DNA of 64,000 bases from Qiania dongpingensis (GCF_014337195.1 NZ_CP060634.1:1426001-1490000), one strand, 5' to 3'. Counted from the stretch's first letter, positions 49,039 to 58,704 are shown. Notes: a model not told the origin generated them from the sequence alone. Program-made: numbers and translations.

Positions 49039-51129
49039 TCACTCTCCATTAGTGCTTTCTTTTTCTGCTGCTATGTCATCCATAATATTTCCCAAATAGA
49101 TTTTTTCTCCCGTTGTCTTTTCTCCTACTAAGTAGCAGTCTGTTATCTCTTTCTCCAGATCAGCAAAGCCATATAGCACGCCGAACAGTTCTCCCTCATC
49201 ATCCATTGACAATTGATAAGTATATATCTTTTCATCGGACTCAACATTGCAAAAAACCGTTTGAATCTCATCCAGTCCTAAGCCGGAGACCGATCCAGAC
49301 ATGGTTCTTTCCCCATACATTCCTAAATTTTGAAAAGATTTCGTATCAATTTCAATACTGGTATCCAATCTGTCTATCGGCTCATCAATAGGAAGAAGAT
49401 ACTTCACAATATAAGTACTTTCCTCTCCAGGAAAAAAGTCTATCCCGCTGCAAGTAATATCATCTCCATAGTTGCGCTTCAAAAAGTTTAATACTGCTGT
49501 ATCAAATAAAGAATACGCATTAGATTTCTGTACTAGATTCCTCAATGGGTCACTGTAGCCATATTGTTTTAGTCTATTGACATTAAATGGTGTTTCGGAA
49601 TATTTTCCTCCCAATAAAAACAAATTGATGCAATAGTCTGAATCCGGGGTTTCCCATATACTAAAGGTCCTGTACCATTCATCTTCTGAAGACGGTAACA
49701 AGTAAACCTTATCTTTATTATCATTTATATAATTCAGCCGATTTCTCGATACTGTCTCTACGCCCGCCGCTTTATTGGGAACCTCAATCCCTTGATAAAC
49801 TTTATGTTTTATCAACCCGGAAAAAAATGTAATAAAAACTAGAACCATCAAAATTACCGCAAATGAAACTTTTTTAACTTTGTTTACTCCGCGTTTTATT
49901 TTTACAGAAAGATATAAATCTTCAAATATGCTTGATCTTCTTTTCTCCTCGTGACACAAAATTAAGAAAAGAAAAACCAGCCCGTATAATAATGTAATTT
50001 CACTGTTATAAAGATTTGCTGTATTTCCACCTGCCAAAACAGCGGTTAAAATAACACCTTCAATAAATGTTATAAATGCTGCTAGCCAACTATCCTTTCC
50101 CACCAGCCACAAAAAAATAACGGATTCCAGAATAAACAGTAGCAATATATTACTTGTTTTAAGATAATTAAATAATTCATTCATAAACTGATCTGATTTA
50201 TTATAAGTACTTATCGAAGCTAATCTTTCTAAATTCTCTTCCGTATAGATATTAGAATCCGTTGAAATCTTTTTATATACTAATAATTCTTCATCTCCCT
50301 TTTCCCATCCTAAATCACGGTATATTTCCTCCATGTTATCCCAAGTCAAAGAGCTTTGTGAACAACTCCAAATAGTATCCAGCAACGCGGCTTTTTCACT
50401 GTACGTTTTCCACTCTGCCGAATCCGGCATCATATAGTTGTCCATTAAATGCAGCCCACCGACACTTAATAAAGGAATAAGCAGAAATATGAGGCGGATA
50501 CCATTCTTTTTTTTATCTTCTGATATTTTTTTTCTGCATATTTTATATATAAAGCAAAAAACAATAAAAGGTAATACATATAAAGAAGCCTTTAGATTCA
50601 ACATTGCTCCTAAAATAATTATTACCTCTCCTAATAAAAATTCAAATATTTTTTTACCCTTCCGCCGTTCCTCATATATAGAATATAATATGCTTATCCA
50701 TCCTGCAGAACTAAAAGCCGCGGCAGTACGGACTATATCTATTCTCCGAGCGCATCCCAGCCATACGGCAAAAAACCAAAAGATGAAAAAAATCACCCTT
50801 TGCTTCCCTTTATATCTTTTTGCTGTCACAAAAAGAATGGCTATTAAAAACATCCATATTCCGGACAATGTAAAAACTGTCCACCAGGGTATGGAAGAAT
50901 TCAAAACAAACAACTGATTAAAAACAGGCACAAGTAATGGAGATAAAAAAAGAGTAACCGCATTGTCTCCCCTAGCCAATTGGACCATAATATTCCAATC
51001 ATTTGAACTCTCAAAAGCCGGTTTTAAAAATATCATTACAATCATAAAAAAAATACTGGATATTAATGCTGTACTAATTGGTCTTTTCAATATGGAATAT
51101 AGTTTATCTTTAATTTTATTCCCCTTCAT
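49039..51129 (-). CDS. Large multi-pass membrane protein, GT-C-like, copy 1
   Basis: A 696-residue membrane protein, paralogue of the gene that follows. About eleven hydrophobic helices cover residues 20-440; the last 250 residues form a soluble domain ending in IYLGNIMDD. Shared segments with its neighbour include RIDIVRTAAAFSSAG, YLLPSSEDEWYRTFSIWETP, NVNRLKQYGYSDPLRNLV, and NYGDDITCSGIDFF. The start at 51129 is taken from the GGG-rich site before ATG; a GTG 18 bases earlier is possible. Its start overlaps the end of the upstream GT2 by 14 bases and its stop touches the next gene. Function not known; a polysaccharide-modifying or sugar-transferring membrane enzyme is inferred from location. 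Confidence 0.75.
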   Translation of the reverse strand: MKGNKIKDKLYSILKRPISTALISSIFFMIVMIFLKPAFESSNDWNIMVQLARGDNAVTLFLSPLLVPVFNQLFVLNSSIPWWTVFTLSGIWMFLIAILFVTAKRYKGKQRVIFFIFWFFAVWLGCARRIDIVRTAAAFSSAGWISILYSIYEERRKGKKIFEFLLGEVIIILGAMLNLKASLYVLPFIVFCFIYKICRKKISEDKKKNGIRLIFLLIPLLSVGGLHLMDNYMMPDSAEWKTYSEKAALLDTIWSCSQSSLTWDNMEEIYRDLGWEKGDEELLVYKKISTDSNIYTEENLERLASISTYNKSDQFMNELFNYLKTSNILLLFILESVIFLWLVGKDSWLAAFITFIEGVILTAVLAGGNTANLYNSEITLLYGLVFLFLILCHEEKRRSSIFEDLYLSVKIKRGVNKVKKVSFAVILMVLVFITFFSGLIKHKVYQGIEVPNKAAGVETVSRNRLNYINDNKDKVYLLPSSEDEWYRTFSIWETPDSDYCINLFLLGGKYSETPFNVNRLKQYGYSDPLRNLVQKSNAYSLFDTAVLNFLKRNYGDDITCSGIDFFPGEESTYIVKYLLPIDEPIDRLDTSIEIDTKSFQNLGMYGERTMSGSVSGLGLDEIQTVFCNVESDEKIYTYQLSMDDEGELFGVLYGFADLEKEITDCYLVGEKTTGEKIYLGNIMDDIAAEKESTNGE

Positions 51130-52081
51130 TTTTCCCTTTTTCTTCACTTTCCTTTGTAATTATTTCTCTCACAACATACTGAGGTATATTATTCAATGAA
51201 ATATAAATCCTTCCAATGTATTCACCAATCATTCCTAAGGTTATCATTAATATACCTCCAATGACCAATAAAGCGACCATAAGTGAAGCATATCCAACTA
51301 ACAAATCAGGAAAAAACAGCTTTTTTATAACTAGATATAAACCATATAAAAAGCCCCAAATAGCCATCACACTTCCGGTTAATGCCGCAAATCTTAACGG
51401 CTTTATTGAAAACGCAGTGACTCCATTCAACCACAGGGAAAAAGAATTTCTCAAATTATATCCACTTCGGCCGGCTTTTCTGGTATGTCGTTCCATAGGA
51501 ACACTAGATAATCTCTTCGTTATAGAAACAATCATACCTCCTACATAAGGAAAAGGATTTTTACATTTTATAATTTCATCAATAATAAATCTTTTCATGA
51601 TATAATAACTTGAAAAAATTGCTTTTGGTGGCTTTCCAACTAATTTCGTTGCCATCCAATCATTTATCTTTGAACCCAAATGCTTCAATTTGGACCTATT
51701 ATCATTTTCAAAATCTGCGCAAACATAATCATAACCTTCTTCTAATTTCTCAACCAACTTAAACAGGTCTTGTGGATCGTGCTCTCCATCATCATCCATG
51801 CCGATAATATAATCTCCGGATACACTGGCATATCCCGCCATTAGAGCAGAATGCTGGCCAAAATTTTTAGACAAATCAATCGCTGTAACATTATAATTTT
51901 CTTTGGCTAAATTTTTAATAACATGGAATGTATTATCCTTAGATCCATCATTTACTAAAATAATTTCATAAAAATATTCATTATGGTTAACAAATGCATT
52001 CTTAATACGATCTACCACATAAGAAATAGTTTTTTCGGAATTATAGCATGGAATCACAAAGGACAATTTTATTTTTTTCAT
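51116..52081 (-). CDS. Polyisoprenyl-phosphate glycosyltransferase (GtrB/CsbB/Dpm-like)
   Basis: A 321-residue GT2 enzyme with two C-terminal helices (about 235-260 and 268-292). It opens KLSFVIPCYNSEKTISYVVD; the metal site is YIIGMDDDGEHDPQDLFKLV. Such enzymes load a sugar from a nucleotide donor onto undecaprenyl phosphate on the inner face; the lipid-linked sugar is then flipped and used by GT-C enzymes outside. This fits the two following GT-C-like membrane genes well. The ATG overlaps the previous gene's stop (ATGA). AT-rich. Confidence 0.9.
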   Translation of the reverse strand: MKKIKLSFVIPCYNSEKTISYVVDRIKNAFVNHNEYFYEIILVNDGSKDNTFHVIKNLAKENYNVTAIDLSKNFGQHSALMAGYASVSGDYIIGMDDDGEHDPQDLFKLVEKLEEGYDYVCADFENDNRSKLKHLGSKINDWMATKLVGKPPKAIFSSYYIMKRFIIDEIIKCKNPFPYVGGMIVSITKRLSSVPMERHTRKAGRSGYNLRNSFSLWLNGVTAFSIKPLRFAALTGSVMAIWGFLYGLYLVIKKLFFPDLLVGYASLMVALLVIGGILMITLGMIGEYIGRIYISLNNIPQYVVREIITKESEEKGKNEGE

Positions 52082-52773
52082 ACGCTTTTCTCCGCTCCGC
52101 TCTTTTCCCCTATTCTACATCCTCGGTACAGATTTGAGTAAAAATATTCATCAAATCCTTCTTGAATCATTGCATATTTGATTCTGTCAATGTCATACTC
52201 CTTCCTTTTCATCCGGATTTTTTCATGATCTAAAACCGCAAAAGCTGCAGATGATATATAATCTCTGGGTTGGCCCACAGAACCCGGATTACAGTATGTC
52301 ATCTGATTCTGGAACTGCAACTTTTGAATATGAGTATGACCAGAAAAAAATATATTTTTATTGAATTTCATTATTTTTTCATCATTAAAATTAAAATCCT
52401 CTATATACTCATCCAAGTAATCGTCCCATCCGCCATGGACTGCGCAAAATTTGTTTTCATTCAAATATAAAGGAAGTCCCTTTATCCATTGATAATTTTC
52501 TTCTTTAATAACAGATTTCTGATATTTTATGCACAAATTTACTGTGTTCGATCGGGGGCATAGACTCTCTCCTAATAAATAACTGTCATGATTTCCCCTA
52601 ATGGTAGTTATGTTTCTCTCTCTTAGTAAGTCTATACATTCGTTTACCATACAGTAATAACCGCACACGTCCCCAAGACAATAAATTTCATCACATCCGT
52701 ATTTGTCCAGTTCTTCTATAACAGCCTCTAGTGCAGGATAATTGCCATGTATATCTGATATGATTCCTATCAT
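52078..52773 (-). CDS. Metallophosphoesterase (YfcE/MJ0936-like)
   Basis: A 231-residue calcineurin-type phosphoesterase. Metal ligands are seen in SDIHGNYPALEAVIEEL (D, H), CLGDVCGYY (D), TIRGNHDSYLLGE (N, H), VHGGW (H) and FFSGHTHIQKLQF (H, H), then CNPGSVGQPRD, a typical closing motif. Homologues hydrolyse phosphodiesters or phosphomonoesters of small molecules. The gene overlaps its neighbours by four bases on both sides (ATGA), so it is tightly built into the polysaccharide operon; I infer that it removes a phosphate from a pathway intermediate, perhaps the product of the ATP-grasp or TPP enzyme next to it. Confidence 0.88.
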   Translation of the reverse strand: MIGIISDIHGNYPALEAVIEELDKYGCDEIYCLGDVCGYYCMVNECIDLLRERNITTIRGNHDSYLLGESLCPRSNTVNLCIKYQKSVIKEENYQWIKGLPLYLNENKFCAVHGGWDDYLDEYIEDFNFNDEKIMKFNKNIFFSGHTHIQKLQFQNQMTYCNPGSVGQPRDYISSAAFAVLDHEKIRMKRKEYDIDRIKYAMIQEGFDEYFYSNLYRGCRIGEKSGAEKSV

Positions 52774-53744
52774 GATATGACTACCACCTCATCTATGTAA
52801 CGTATCGCTTTTCCTTTACTGATTTGTGGCACCATTATTTGACTCTCCAGGTAATATCTAATACACATTTCAGCCTCGTTATACCCTAAAGCCATCCGCA
52901 TAGAGGTAGAAGAAGAAATTCTTGGATTTATCTCCAATAACAAATATCTGCCCTCGTGATATCTGAACTGTAAATTTGTCGGCCCATTTGGTTTAAAAAC
53001 AGAAACCAAAGCCTGCACCGTATTCTCCAGTTTTGTGTCTAAAACCACTTCTGCTTTCGCAGTAGCTCCCTCTTGGCTCAATTTCCTTCGCATCGCAATC
53101 ATACCTGAATATGTACCATCACCCAGTCCAAACACGCCGACTGTATATTCATGTTCAGAATCGCCGATCACCGGCTGTGCCATAAAATTGCCTCTCATCC
53201 TAACTTTATAAAAATCAAATTCCTCCTTATTTTTCACAACATTAATTCCTTTAGAAGCATAAGAAGAACGAGGCTTTAACATAAAAGGAACACCAAATTT
53301 TTTCGCCAGCTCATCATACTCTCCTTCTATCCTGCTGGGTATTGCAAATTGGGTTCCCCCATGTTCCAGCAAAAATTGATAGGTCTTCCATTTATCCTGA
53401 GATAAAATCAAGAGCTCTTTCTTGTTGAGTACAAATTTATTTCTATACCCCTTGAATTCATCTCCGCTCAATCCAACTCTATATATTTCTTGTTCTGTGC
53501 CAAAAAAGACTAAATCTATTTGGTGCTCATCGATTATCCCTTTTAGAAAATCCAAATAAAGGGGGTCCTTTGCATACTTTGCCTGAATGAATTTATCACA
53601 CCATGCCTGGCCCACAGCGTCATCATAAATATCCATGCCTACTATATTTGCCGAAATTCCGGAGGAACGTAAGGATTTGATAATTCCATATCCAATAATC
53701 GCTCCAACACCTGTAACAAGAATATTATATTTTCTATCTACCAT
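52770..53744 (-). CDS. ATP-grasp domain protein (carboxylate ligase-like), first copy
   Basis: A 324-residue ATP-grasp enzyme. N-terminal Rossmann-like start YNILVTGVGAIIGYGIIKSL; ATP-binding FGVPFMLKPRSSYASKGINV and AQPVIGDSEHEYTVGVFG; the metal site RYLLLEINPRISSSTSM. It resembles carbamoyl-phosphate-synthase-like ligases (PylC-like carboxylate-amine ligases) that join a carboxylate to an amine. The ATG at 53744, with GAGGAAG upstream, is chosen over a TTG 15 bases earlier. It overlaps the TPP-enzyme gene by 11 bases and the phosphoesterase by four, marking a coupled module. Substrates are not known. Confidence 0.85.
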   Translation of the reverse strand: MVDRKYNILVTGVGAIIGYGIIKSLRSSGISANIVGMDIYDDAVGQAWCDKFIQAKYAKDPLYLDFLKGIIDEHQIDLVFFGTEQEIYRVGLSGDEFKGYRNKFVLNKKELLILSQDKWKTYQFLLEHGGTQFAIPSRIEGEYDELAKKFGVPFMLKPRSSYASKGINVVKNKEEFDFYKVRMRGNFMAQPVIGDSEHEYTVGVFGLGDGTYSGMIAMRRKLSQEGATAKAEVVLDTKLENTVQALVSVFKPNGPTNLQFRYHEGRYLLLEINPRISSSTSMRMALGYNEAEMCIRYYLESQIMVPQISKGKAIRYIDEVVVIS

Positions 53745-55464
53745 ATATCTCTTCCTCAATTCTCATAATCTCTGCATCACTCAAGACAGGTGACTGCTTA
53801 TCTACCGTTGAACGATAAGTAGGTTCTGGAAAACATGTCGATTTATCACTTATTATTATTTCAACAATACAAGAGGTTTTTAAATCTAAAATCTCCTTTA
53901 AACTATCTTTATACTCATTATCCGAAATTTTAATATAACGCATACCATAAGCTTGCGCAATCATATTATAGTCTGGTGATTCAAATCCTCTCACTGATCC
54001 TTCATAATTAGCTCCTAAAGCTTTATCTTGATATATGCGTATCAGTCCAAGAGACTTGTTATTCATTAAAAATATCTTTACAGGTATTTTGTTCGTAACT
54101 ATCGTTTGCAGCTCTTGTATATTCATTTGAAAACCGCCGTCTCCGCATATACAGATTATTTGTCTGTTCTGGTTTGCAAAATATGCTCCGATAGAAGCAG
54201 GAAGAGCATACCCCATCGAACCCAAACCGGCGGACTGTATCAACAGGCAATTTTTCTTAATAATAGAAGAAGCGTTTGTCCAAATTTGATTCTGCCCAAC
54301 ATCTGTACTTATGACCGCATTGTCTAATGAGATTGTCAACTCATATATCAGCTTATTGGGATTGACAAATTCATTTATTTCATACTCCTCTTCAATTTTG
54401 TATCGTTGTTCCCATTCTTTAATATTTAATAACCAGCCCGTTCTCATTCCTTCCTTGCTAAAAAACGAATAAATCTTCCTAACATATTCATGCGCTTCAC
54501 AAAGTACCTTACAGTACTCCTCAGGTTTTTCCGTTAATTCTATTTCATCAATATCCACACATATTACTGATGCATTTGGTGCAAAGCGCTTAAAATCTCC
54601 GCCTGTCTGCCTGCCATCAATCCGTGATCCAAGAACAAGCAACACGTCACAATATTTAACGGCTAAATTTGCACAGCGATTGCCATAGGCCCCTATAGTG
54701 CCCACATAATTATCAAACGTATTATCTAAAACATCTTTTCCTCTATAGGATGAAACTACCGGTATTTTGCTCTCACTGCAAAATTCAATAAACTCTTTTA
54801 CTTCATTTATTCCTTCCGCCCCTCCACCTAGTAAAATCAGAGGCCGTTTACTTTTACTGATAATTTTCCAGCTTTCTGAAATCTTTTCAAAATCTCCTTC
54901 TATCTTTTTTTGCAACGCAGTAAAATGCCTGACAGTATCTTCTTCAATCATTCCCGTTTGTATATTATGCGGAACATTTAATAAAACCGGTCCTTTTCTT
55001 CCGTCTAACATTTCAAAATACGCTTTTTCCAGATGATAGGCTATCTGTAACGGTTCCATTACAGTCGCCGCATACTTCGTAATAGGTTCTACCATTTCTG
55101 TAATATCCGTTTCTTGAAAGCCTAGCTGTCTCATGGACTTATTCTTCCGAATCTCCGGTGTACTTACCTGTCCCACAATAAACATGCAGGGAATAGAATC
55201 ATAATAGGCATTTGCTATACCCGTGATCAAATTAATCGCACCAGGTCCGCTGCAGGCAACTGCCACTCCAAACCTTTTTTTAGCAAGCGCGTATCCATTT
55301 GCAGCAAACGCCGCTCCTTGTTCGTGTATAGTCTGAATGTAATGTATATTCGGCTGCCTGGAAATAGAGTCAATCGTATGAGATATAGAAGAGCCTTGAT
55401 ACCCAAAAACAGTATCGACGCCTTTTTCTCTTAAAAACCCGGCAATATAATCTGATACTTTCAT
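53734..55464 (-). CDS. Thiamine-diphosphate-dependent enzyme, acetolactate synthase-like
   Basis: A 576-residue TPP enzyme of the ALS/pyruvate-oxidase class. The activating glutamate is Glu48 (IHEQGAAFAANGYAL), the FAD/central domain includes PLILLGGGAEG, and the TPP-Mg motif is ICICGDGGFQMNIQELQTIV with a downstream NNKSLG. No biosynthetic ilv genes surround it. In polysaccharide clusters, relatives such as YerE transfer a two-carbon unit from pyruvate to a keto-deoxysugar, making branched sugars. That reading is supported by location and by the SDR upstream but is an inference. The ATG follows AAGGAGAGAG. It is coupled to the ATP-grasp gene downstream. Confidence 0.87.
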   Translation of the reverse strand: MKVSDYIAGFLREKGVDTVFGYQGSSISHTIDSISRQPNIHYIQTIHEQGAAFAANGYALAKKRFGVAVACSGPGAINLITGIANAYYDSIPCMFIVGQVSTPEIRKNKSMRQLGFQETDITEMVEPITKYAATVMEPLQIAYHLEKAYFEMLDGRKGPVLLNVPHNIQTGMIEEDTVRHFTALQKKIEGDFEKISESWKIISKSKRPLILLGGGAEGINEVKEFIEFCSESKIPVVSSYRGKDVLDNTFDNYVGTIGAYGNRCANLAVKYCDVLLVLGSRIDGRQTGGDFKRFAPNASVICVDIDEIELTEKPEEYCKVLCEAHEYVRKIYSFFSKEGMRTGWLLNIKEWEQRYKIEEEYEINEFVNPNKLIYELTISLDNAVISTDVGQNQIWTNASSIIKKNCLLIQSAGLGSMGYALPASIGAYFANQNRQIICICGDGGFQMNIQELQTIVTNKIPVKIFLMNNKSLGLIRIYQDKALGANYEGSVRGFESPDYNMIAQAYGMRYIKISDNEYKDSLKEILDLKTSCIVEIIISDKSTCFPEPTYRSTVDKQSPVLSDAEIMRIEEEIYGR

Positions 55465-55479
55465 CTCTCTGCTCTCTCC

Positions 55480-56223
55480 TTATTTGAGTTTAGCGCCTGC
55501 ATCATACAGTAATTCTGTACCCGTTATATAATCGGCAGTATCCGATAAAAGAAATAATATGATTTTTGCCACTTTAGCAGCCGGGATAATTCCCAATGGC
55601 TGGTTTTGTTTGATCTTATCATCCAAATTCATTGATTCCCTTCTCAGTTCAGTCAGCATATCTGTTTCCACTACTCCAGGAGAAACGGCATTTATGCAGA
55701 TTCCCCGATTAAGCAGCTCTTTAGCCATCAATTTAATTGACGAACTGATTGCCGCTTTTGAAGAGCCATATAAGACTTGCCTATATCCAGCCCCCTTTGA
55801 AGTAATAGATGAGATGGCGACTATTTTACTCTTTTCTTTTGAATATGCTTCAATTTGAAAGTATTTAACTGCCTCTACAAAAGAAAAATAATTTATATTA
55901 AATACTTTTCGCATCAATTCCGCGGAATTTTCTTTTATTAGACATAAAGGAGAAATACCGGCACAGTATATCATACCATCTAACATAATATGTTTGGAGC
56001 TGCAAAATTCAAAAATATCCTTTATGTTTTCTATGTCATTAAGGTCATACGAATAGCACAAATTATTTCCATTCTTTAATTTTTTTACTGCAGATGTGAG
56101 TTTATCCATGTTTTTTGAGACAATAATCACATTCCCACCGCTTTGAGTTATGGCTTCTGCAACTGCATAGCCAATACCCGAAGATCCCCCAATAATCAAA
56201 TAGTTTTTGTCTTTGCAAGTCAC
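55480..56223 (-). CDS. Short-chain dehydrogenase/reductase
   Basis: A 247-residue classical SDR. NAD(P) site LIIGGSSGIGYAVAEAI (residues 10-26), MIYCAGISPLC, catalytic Ser near 139 (VAISSITSKG), Tyr152 and Lys156 (YGSSKAA), and AVSPGVVETDM. The start is GTG at 56223 with GGAGGTG upstream. It lies 15 bases before the TPP-enzyme gene. If that enzyme adds an acyl group to a sugar, this reductase could reduce the new ketone, as in yersiniose synthesis; alternatively it reduces a keto-sugar. The substrate is not known. Confidence 0.9.
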   Translation of the reverse strand: MTCKDKNYLIIGGSSGIGYAVAEAITQSGGNVIIVSKNMDKLTSAVKKLKNGNNLCYSYDLNDIENIKDIFEFCSSKHIMLDGMIYCAGISPLCLIKENSAELMRKVFNINYFSFVEAVKYFQIEAYSKEKSKIVAISSITSKGAGYRQVLYGSSKAAISSSIKLMAKELLNRGICINAVSPGVVETDMLTELRRESMNLDDKIKQNQPLGIIPAAKVAKIILFLLSDTADYITGTELLYDAGAKLK

Positions 56224-56251
56224 CCTTCACACCTCCAGATTTTATCTTGAA

Positions 56252-57709
56252 TCATTTTTGAAATATCGACTTTATCAAATGCTTTAACTGTTGTCTGAAA
56301 AAACACATTAAGAGAAATAAAATTCCTAAACTTATTATCCACCTTATCCAAAATGAAACACTATACAAAGTCATAGAAACCAGACAAACAATAAATGTAA
56401 TCCCCCATATAAAAAAAGTTTTTTTATAGGATAAAACATCCGTCTTATCAAAACGCTTGGCAAAATAACAATGCAACAAAGCTGCTAATAAATAAGATGC
56501 TGCTGTCGTGTAGGCTGCGGCCATGTATCCAAACCGTTTTATAAATATATAATTCAGCAATAAATTCAACACAGCTATTAAAGCGCTAGCATATCCAGAA
56601 TAACGTGTCTTCTTATAAAACTGCTCGACCGCCGTATAACCAATCATTACAAAATTGGCAAGAACGCCGCATATAATCGGACACATAAGCCAAATAGCTG
56701 TTTCGTACTTTCTACCTCCTAAAAAAAGCACTAACTCTGGAGCTAATATTACCATAATCCATGTCAGCACACTCAATAATCCAACCAAGACCAACCATAC
56801 TTTTTTAATTTGAGTATAATCTTCGGAATACAATTTTTCAAAAAGCCATGGCCTCCATGCATTATCTACAGCATGAATCAATATGTCCAATATATATCCA
56901 ACCGTAGTGGCTAAAGCTATTATGGCGGTTACCTCTGCACCACACAGCCACTTGACCATGATTTTATCCGATTGATATAAAATTTGAGTTGAAACAGAAA
57001 AAATCATCATCGGAACGGAATACAAAACTCCATACTTCCACATTTTTCTGCTATAAAAAAGCTTTCCTTTCAAAAAGGAAATTATCATTACCCCAAATCC
57101 AATAACTGTAGTAGGGCCATAAAAACTTAATAATCTAATACTCGTCAATTCTTCTGGTGACACTACAGCCCTGTATTTAATTACGCAGATCACAGAAATT
57201 ATAACGCCTGGTACTACAGCCAGCACAGTCAACGCAATATTGCTTTTATAATGCATTAACTGCCGTTCTCCCATTTGAAAACATTGAATACTATTATACG
57301 CCAAGCAATATAACAGCATCAGCAACATCATCCATTTAGAGAACCCTAATAAATTCGATATAGGACTTCTAAACGGAAAGAGCAACGCGCCAACGGCTAA
57401 TGATATCAAAGACATCAAGCCGATAATTGATGATATATAAGAAGAATAATTATTCTTAAAATCAAACTTTGCTCTCGCCACGCTCTGATATAAGCTGAGT
57501 GATATGATTGGAGCAAACAGATATGCCCACGACTCAAATATTTTCACATCGGCGTAAACAGAAGTCGGCAATAAACGAGTAAAAATCGGAGTTACAAAAA
57601 AAGAAATGCCTCTTGTTATCAGTTCGGCTATTAAATATACAATCCCGGATTTTAACGCCAGATTATTTTTCAAGCTTTCTTCATTCAGTTTCTTGATATC
57701 TTGTCTCAT
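56252..57709 (-). CDS. Wzx-like polysaccharide flippase
   Basis: A 485-residue protein with about fourteen hydrophobic helices, of the oligosaccharide flippase (MOP/Wzx) superfamily. Typical segments are GIVYLIAELITRGISFFVTP, then IFTRLLPTSVYADVKIFESW at the N-terminus and SVPMMIFSVSTQILYQSDKI, followed by MVKWLCGAEVTAIIALATTV, in the middle. It carries undecaprenyl-linked repeat units across the membrane. AGGAG lies nine bases before the ATG. No clear Wzy polymerase stands next to it, although the two large membrane proteins downstream could have a related job. AT-rich. Confidence 0.9.
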   Translation of the reverse strand: MRQDIKKLNEESLKNNLALKSGIVYLIAELITRGISFFVTPIFTRLLPTSVYADVKIFESWAYLFAPIISLSLYQSVARAKFDFKNNYSSYISSIIGLMSLISLAVGALLFPFRSPISNLLGFSKWMMLLMLLYCLAYNSIQCFQMGERQLMHYKSNIALTVLAVVPGVIISVICVIKYRAVVSPEELTSIRLLSFYGPTTVIGFGVMIISFLKGKLFYSRKMWKYGVLYSVPMMIFSVSTQILYQSDKIMVKWLCGAEVTAIIALATTVGYILDILIHAVDNAWRPWLFEKLYSEDYTQIKKVWLVLVGLLSVLTWIMVILAPELVLFLGGRKYETAIWLMCPIICGVLANFVMIGYTAVEQFYKKTRYSGYASALIAVLNLLLNYIFIKRFGYMAAAYTTAASYLLAALLHCYFAKRFDKTDVLSYKKTFFIWGITFIVCLVSMTLYSVSFWIRWIISLGILFLLMCFFRQQLKHLIKSIFQK

Positions 57710-57726
57710 TTGTTTAAAGCTCCTGA

Positions 57727-58686
57727 CTATATTTTCCCGAACAAAATAGCAATCCGCCAGGCTATTTCTGTTAATAAACTTTGCTTTAATCTATATCTAT
57801 AAAACAGCTTGCCAAATACAGAAGCTGCTCCTTTCTTATTCTGACCAAATTTTAAAAGAAACTCTTTATCCTCCTTGCCGGAAACGCTTTCATAAAACAA
57901 CCTAAAATATGAATCTATACTCCCGCGTATCCTGTTGAACACCTGTCCATTTCCAAACATCTCATTCCAACGATATTTCCAGGCATTGACAAAAGAACTG
58001 TCAACTTCTGATTCCGCAATTGAGGTCGTATTATCATGTCTTCTAAAATGAGCTGTTACTTTTTCATCATAGTAAAATTTCCCGCCCATACCAACTGCCA
58101 CTGCCTGAACCCATATATCATGACTGTACATGTCATCAGCATCATTATCAAAAGCAATCTTTTTTAAAGTATAATTAAAAACACAAGTAAATCCTAACAG
58201 GCATCCTCCATCATACAATGATAGGGCCTTTCCAACATTCAATTTTTCAAACATACTTGGTATATGTCCGCTTTTTATAACATTCATCCTGCTGTCGCAA
58301 ACATCATATGCAGAGGAATACAACAAACATTTCTGATTGTCGTATCTGCTCAAACAGCAGACTGCTCTTTCTATTTTATCCGGACACCATATATCATCTT
58401 GATCACAAAAAGCATAGAAATCCGCCTTACCAGAAGCGCGAATAATCTTTAGAAAACTCTTTACATAGCCCAAATTTCCTTCTTCGTCTTCCAAATAGTA
58501 AATCTTAATACCCTGAACTTCTTTCTTTTCATACGTTTTTATAATTTCCTTTGTATTATCAACAGATCCGTCATCCCTGATATAAATATCTATATTGTGA
58601 TACGTCTGGCCAAATAAGCTGTCCAGCTGTTCGGACAAATACTTGCCTCCATTATAGGTAGACAAAATGATATTAACTTTTTCCAT
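57727..58686 (-). CDS. Glycosyltransferase family 2 (alpha-L-rhamnosyltransferase-like)
   Basis: A 319-residue GT-A enzyme. It opens MEKVNIILSTYNGGKYLSEQ, with NIDIYIRDDGSVDNTKEIIK for the nucleotide site, ADFYAFCDQDDIWCPDKIER for the DxD-containing acceptor region, and ADDMYSHDIWVQAVAVGMGG further on. The FCDQDDIW signature is common in rhamnosyl- and related transferases of O-antigen loci, which would use the dTDP-rhamnose branch. The ATG at 58686 has GGAG six bases upstream; an upstream TTG is disfavoured. It lies between the ATP-grasp gene and the flippase. Confidence 0.88.
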   Translation of the reverse strand: MEKVNIILSTYNGGKYLSEQLDSLFGQTYHNIDIYIRDDGSVDNTKEIIKTYEKKEVQGIKIYYLEDEEGNLGYVKSFLKIIRASGKADFYAFCDQDDIWCPDKIERAVCCLSRYDNQKCLLYSSAYDVCDSRMNVIKSGHIPSMFEKLNVGKALSLYDGGCLLGFTCVFNYTLKKIAFDNDADDMYSHDIWVQAVAVGMGGKFYYDEKVTAHFRRHDNTTSIAESEVDSSFVNAWKYRWNEMFGNGQVFNRIRGSIDSYFRLFYESVSGKEDKEFLLKFGQNKKGAASVFGKLFYRYRLKQSLLTEIAWRIAILFGKI

Positions 58687-58704
58687 TACCATCTCCAAAC
58701 ATGA

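Noticed and set aside
53734..55464. Biosynthetic acetolactate synthase (ilvB)
   Set aside because: No ilvN, ilvC or ilvD nearby; the gene is coupled to ATP-grasp and phosphoesterase genes inside a polysaccharide locus.
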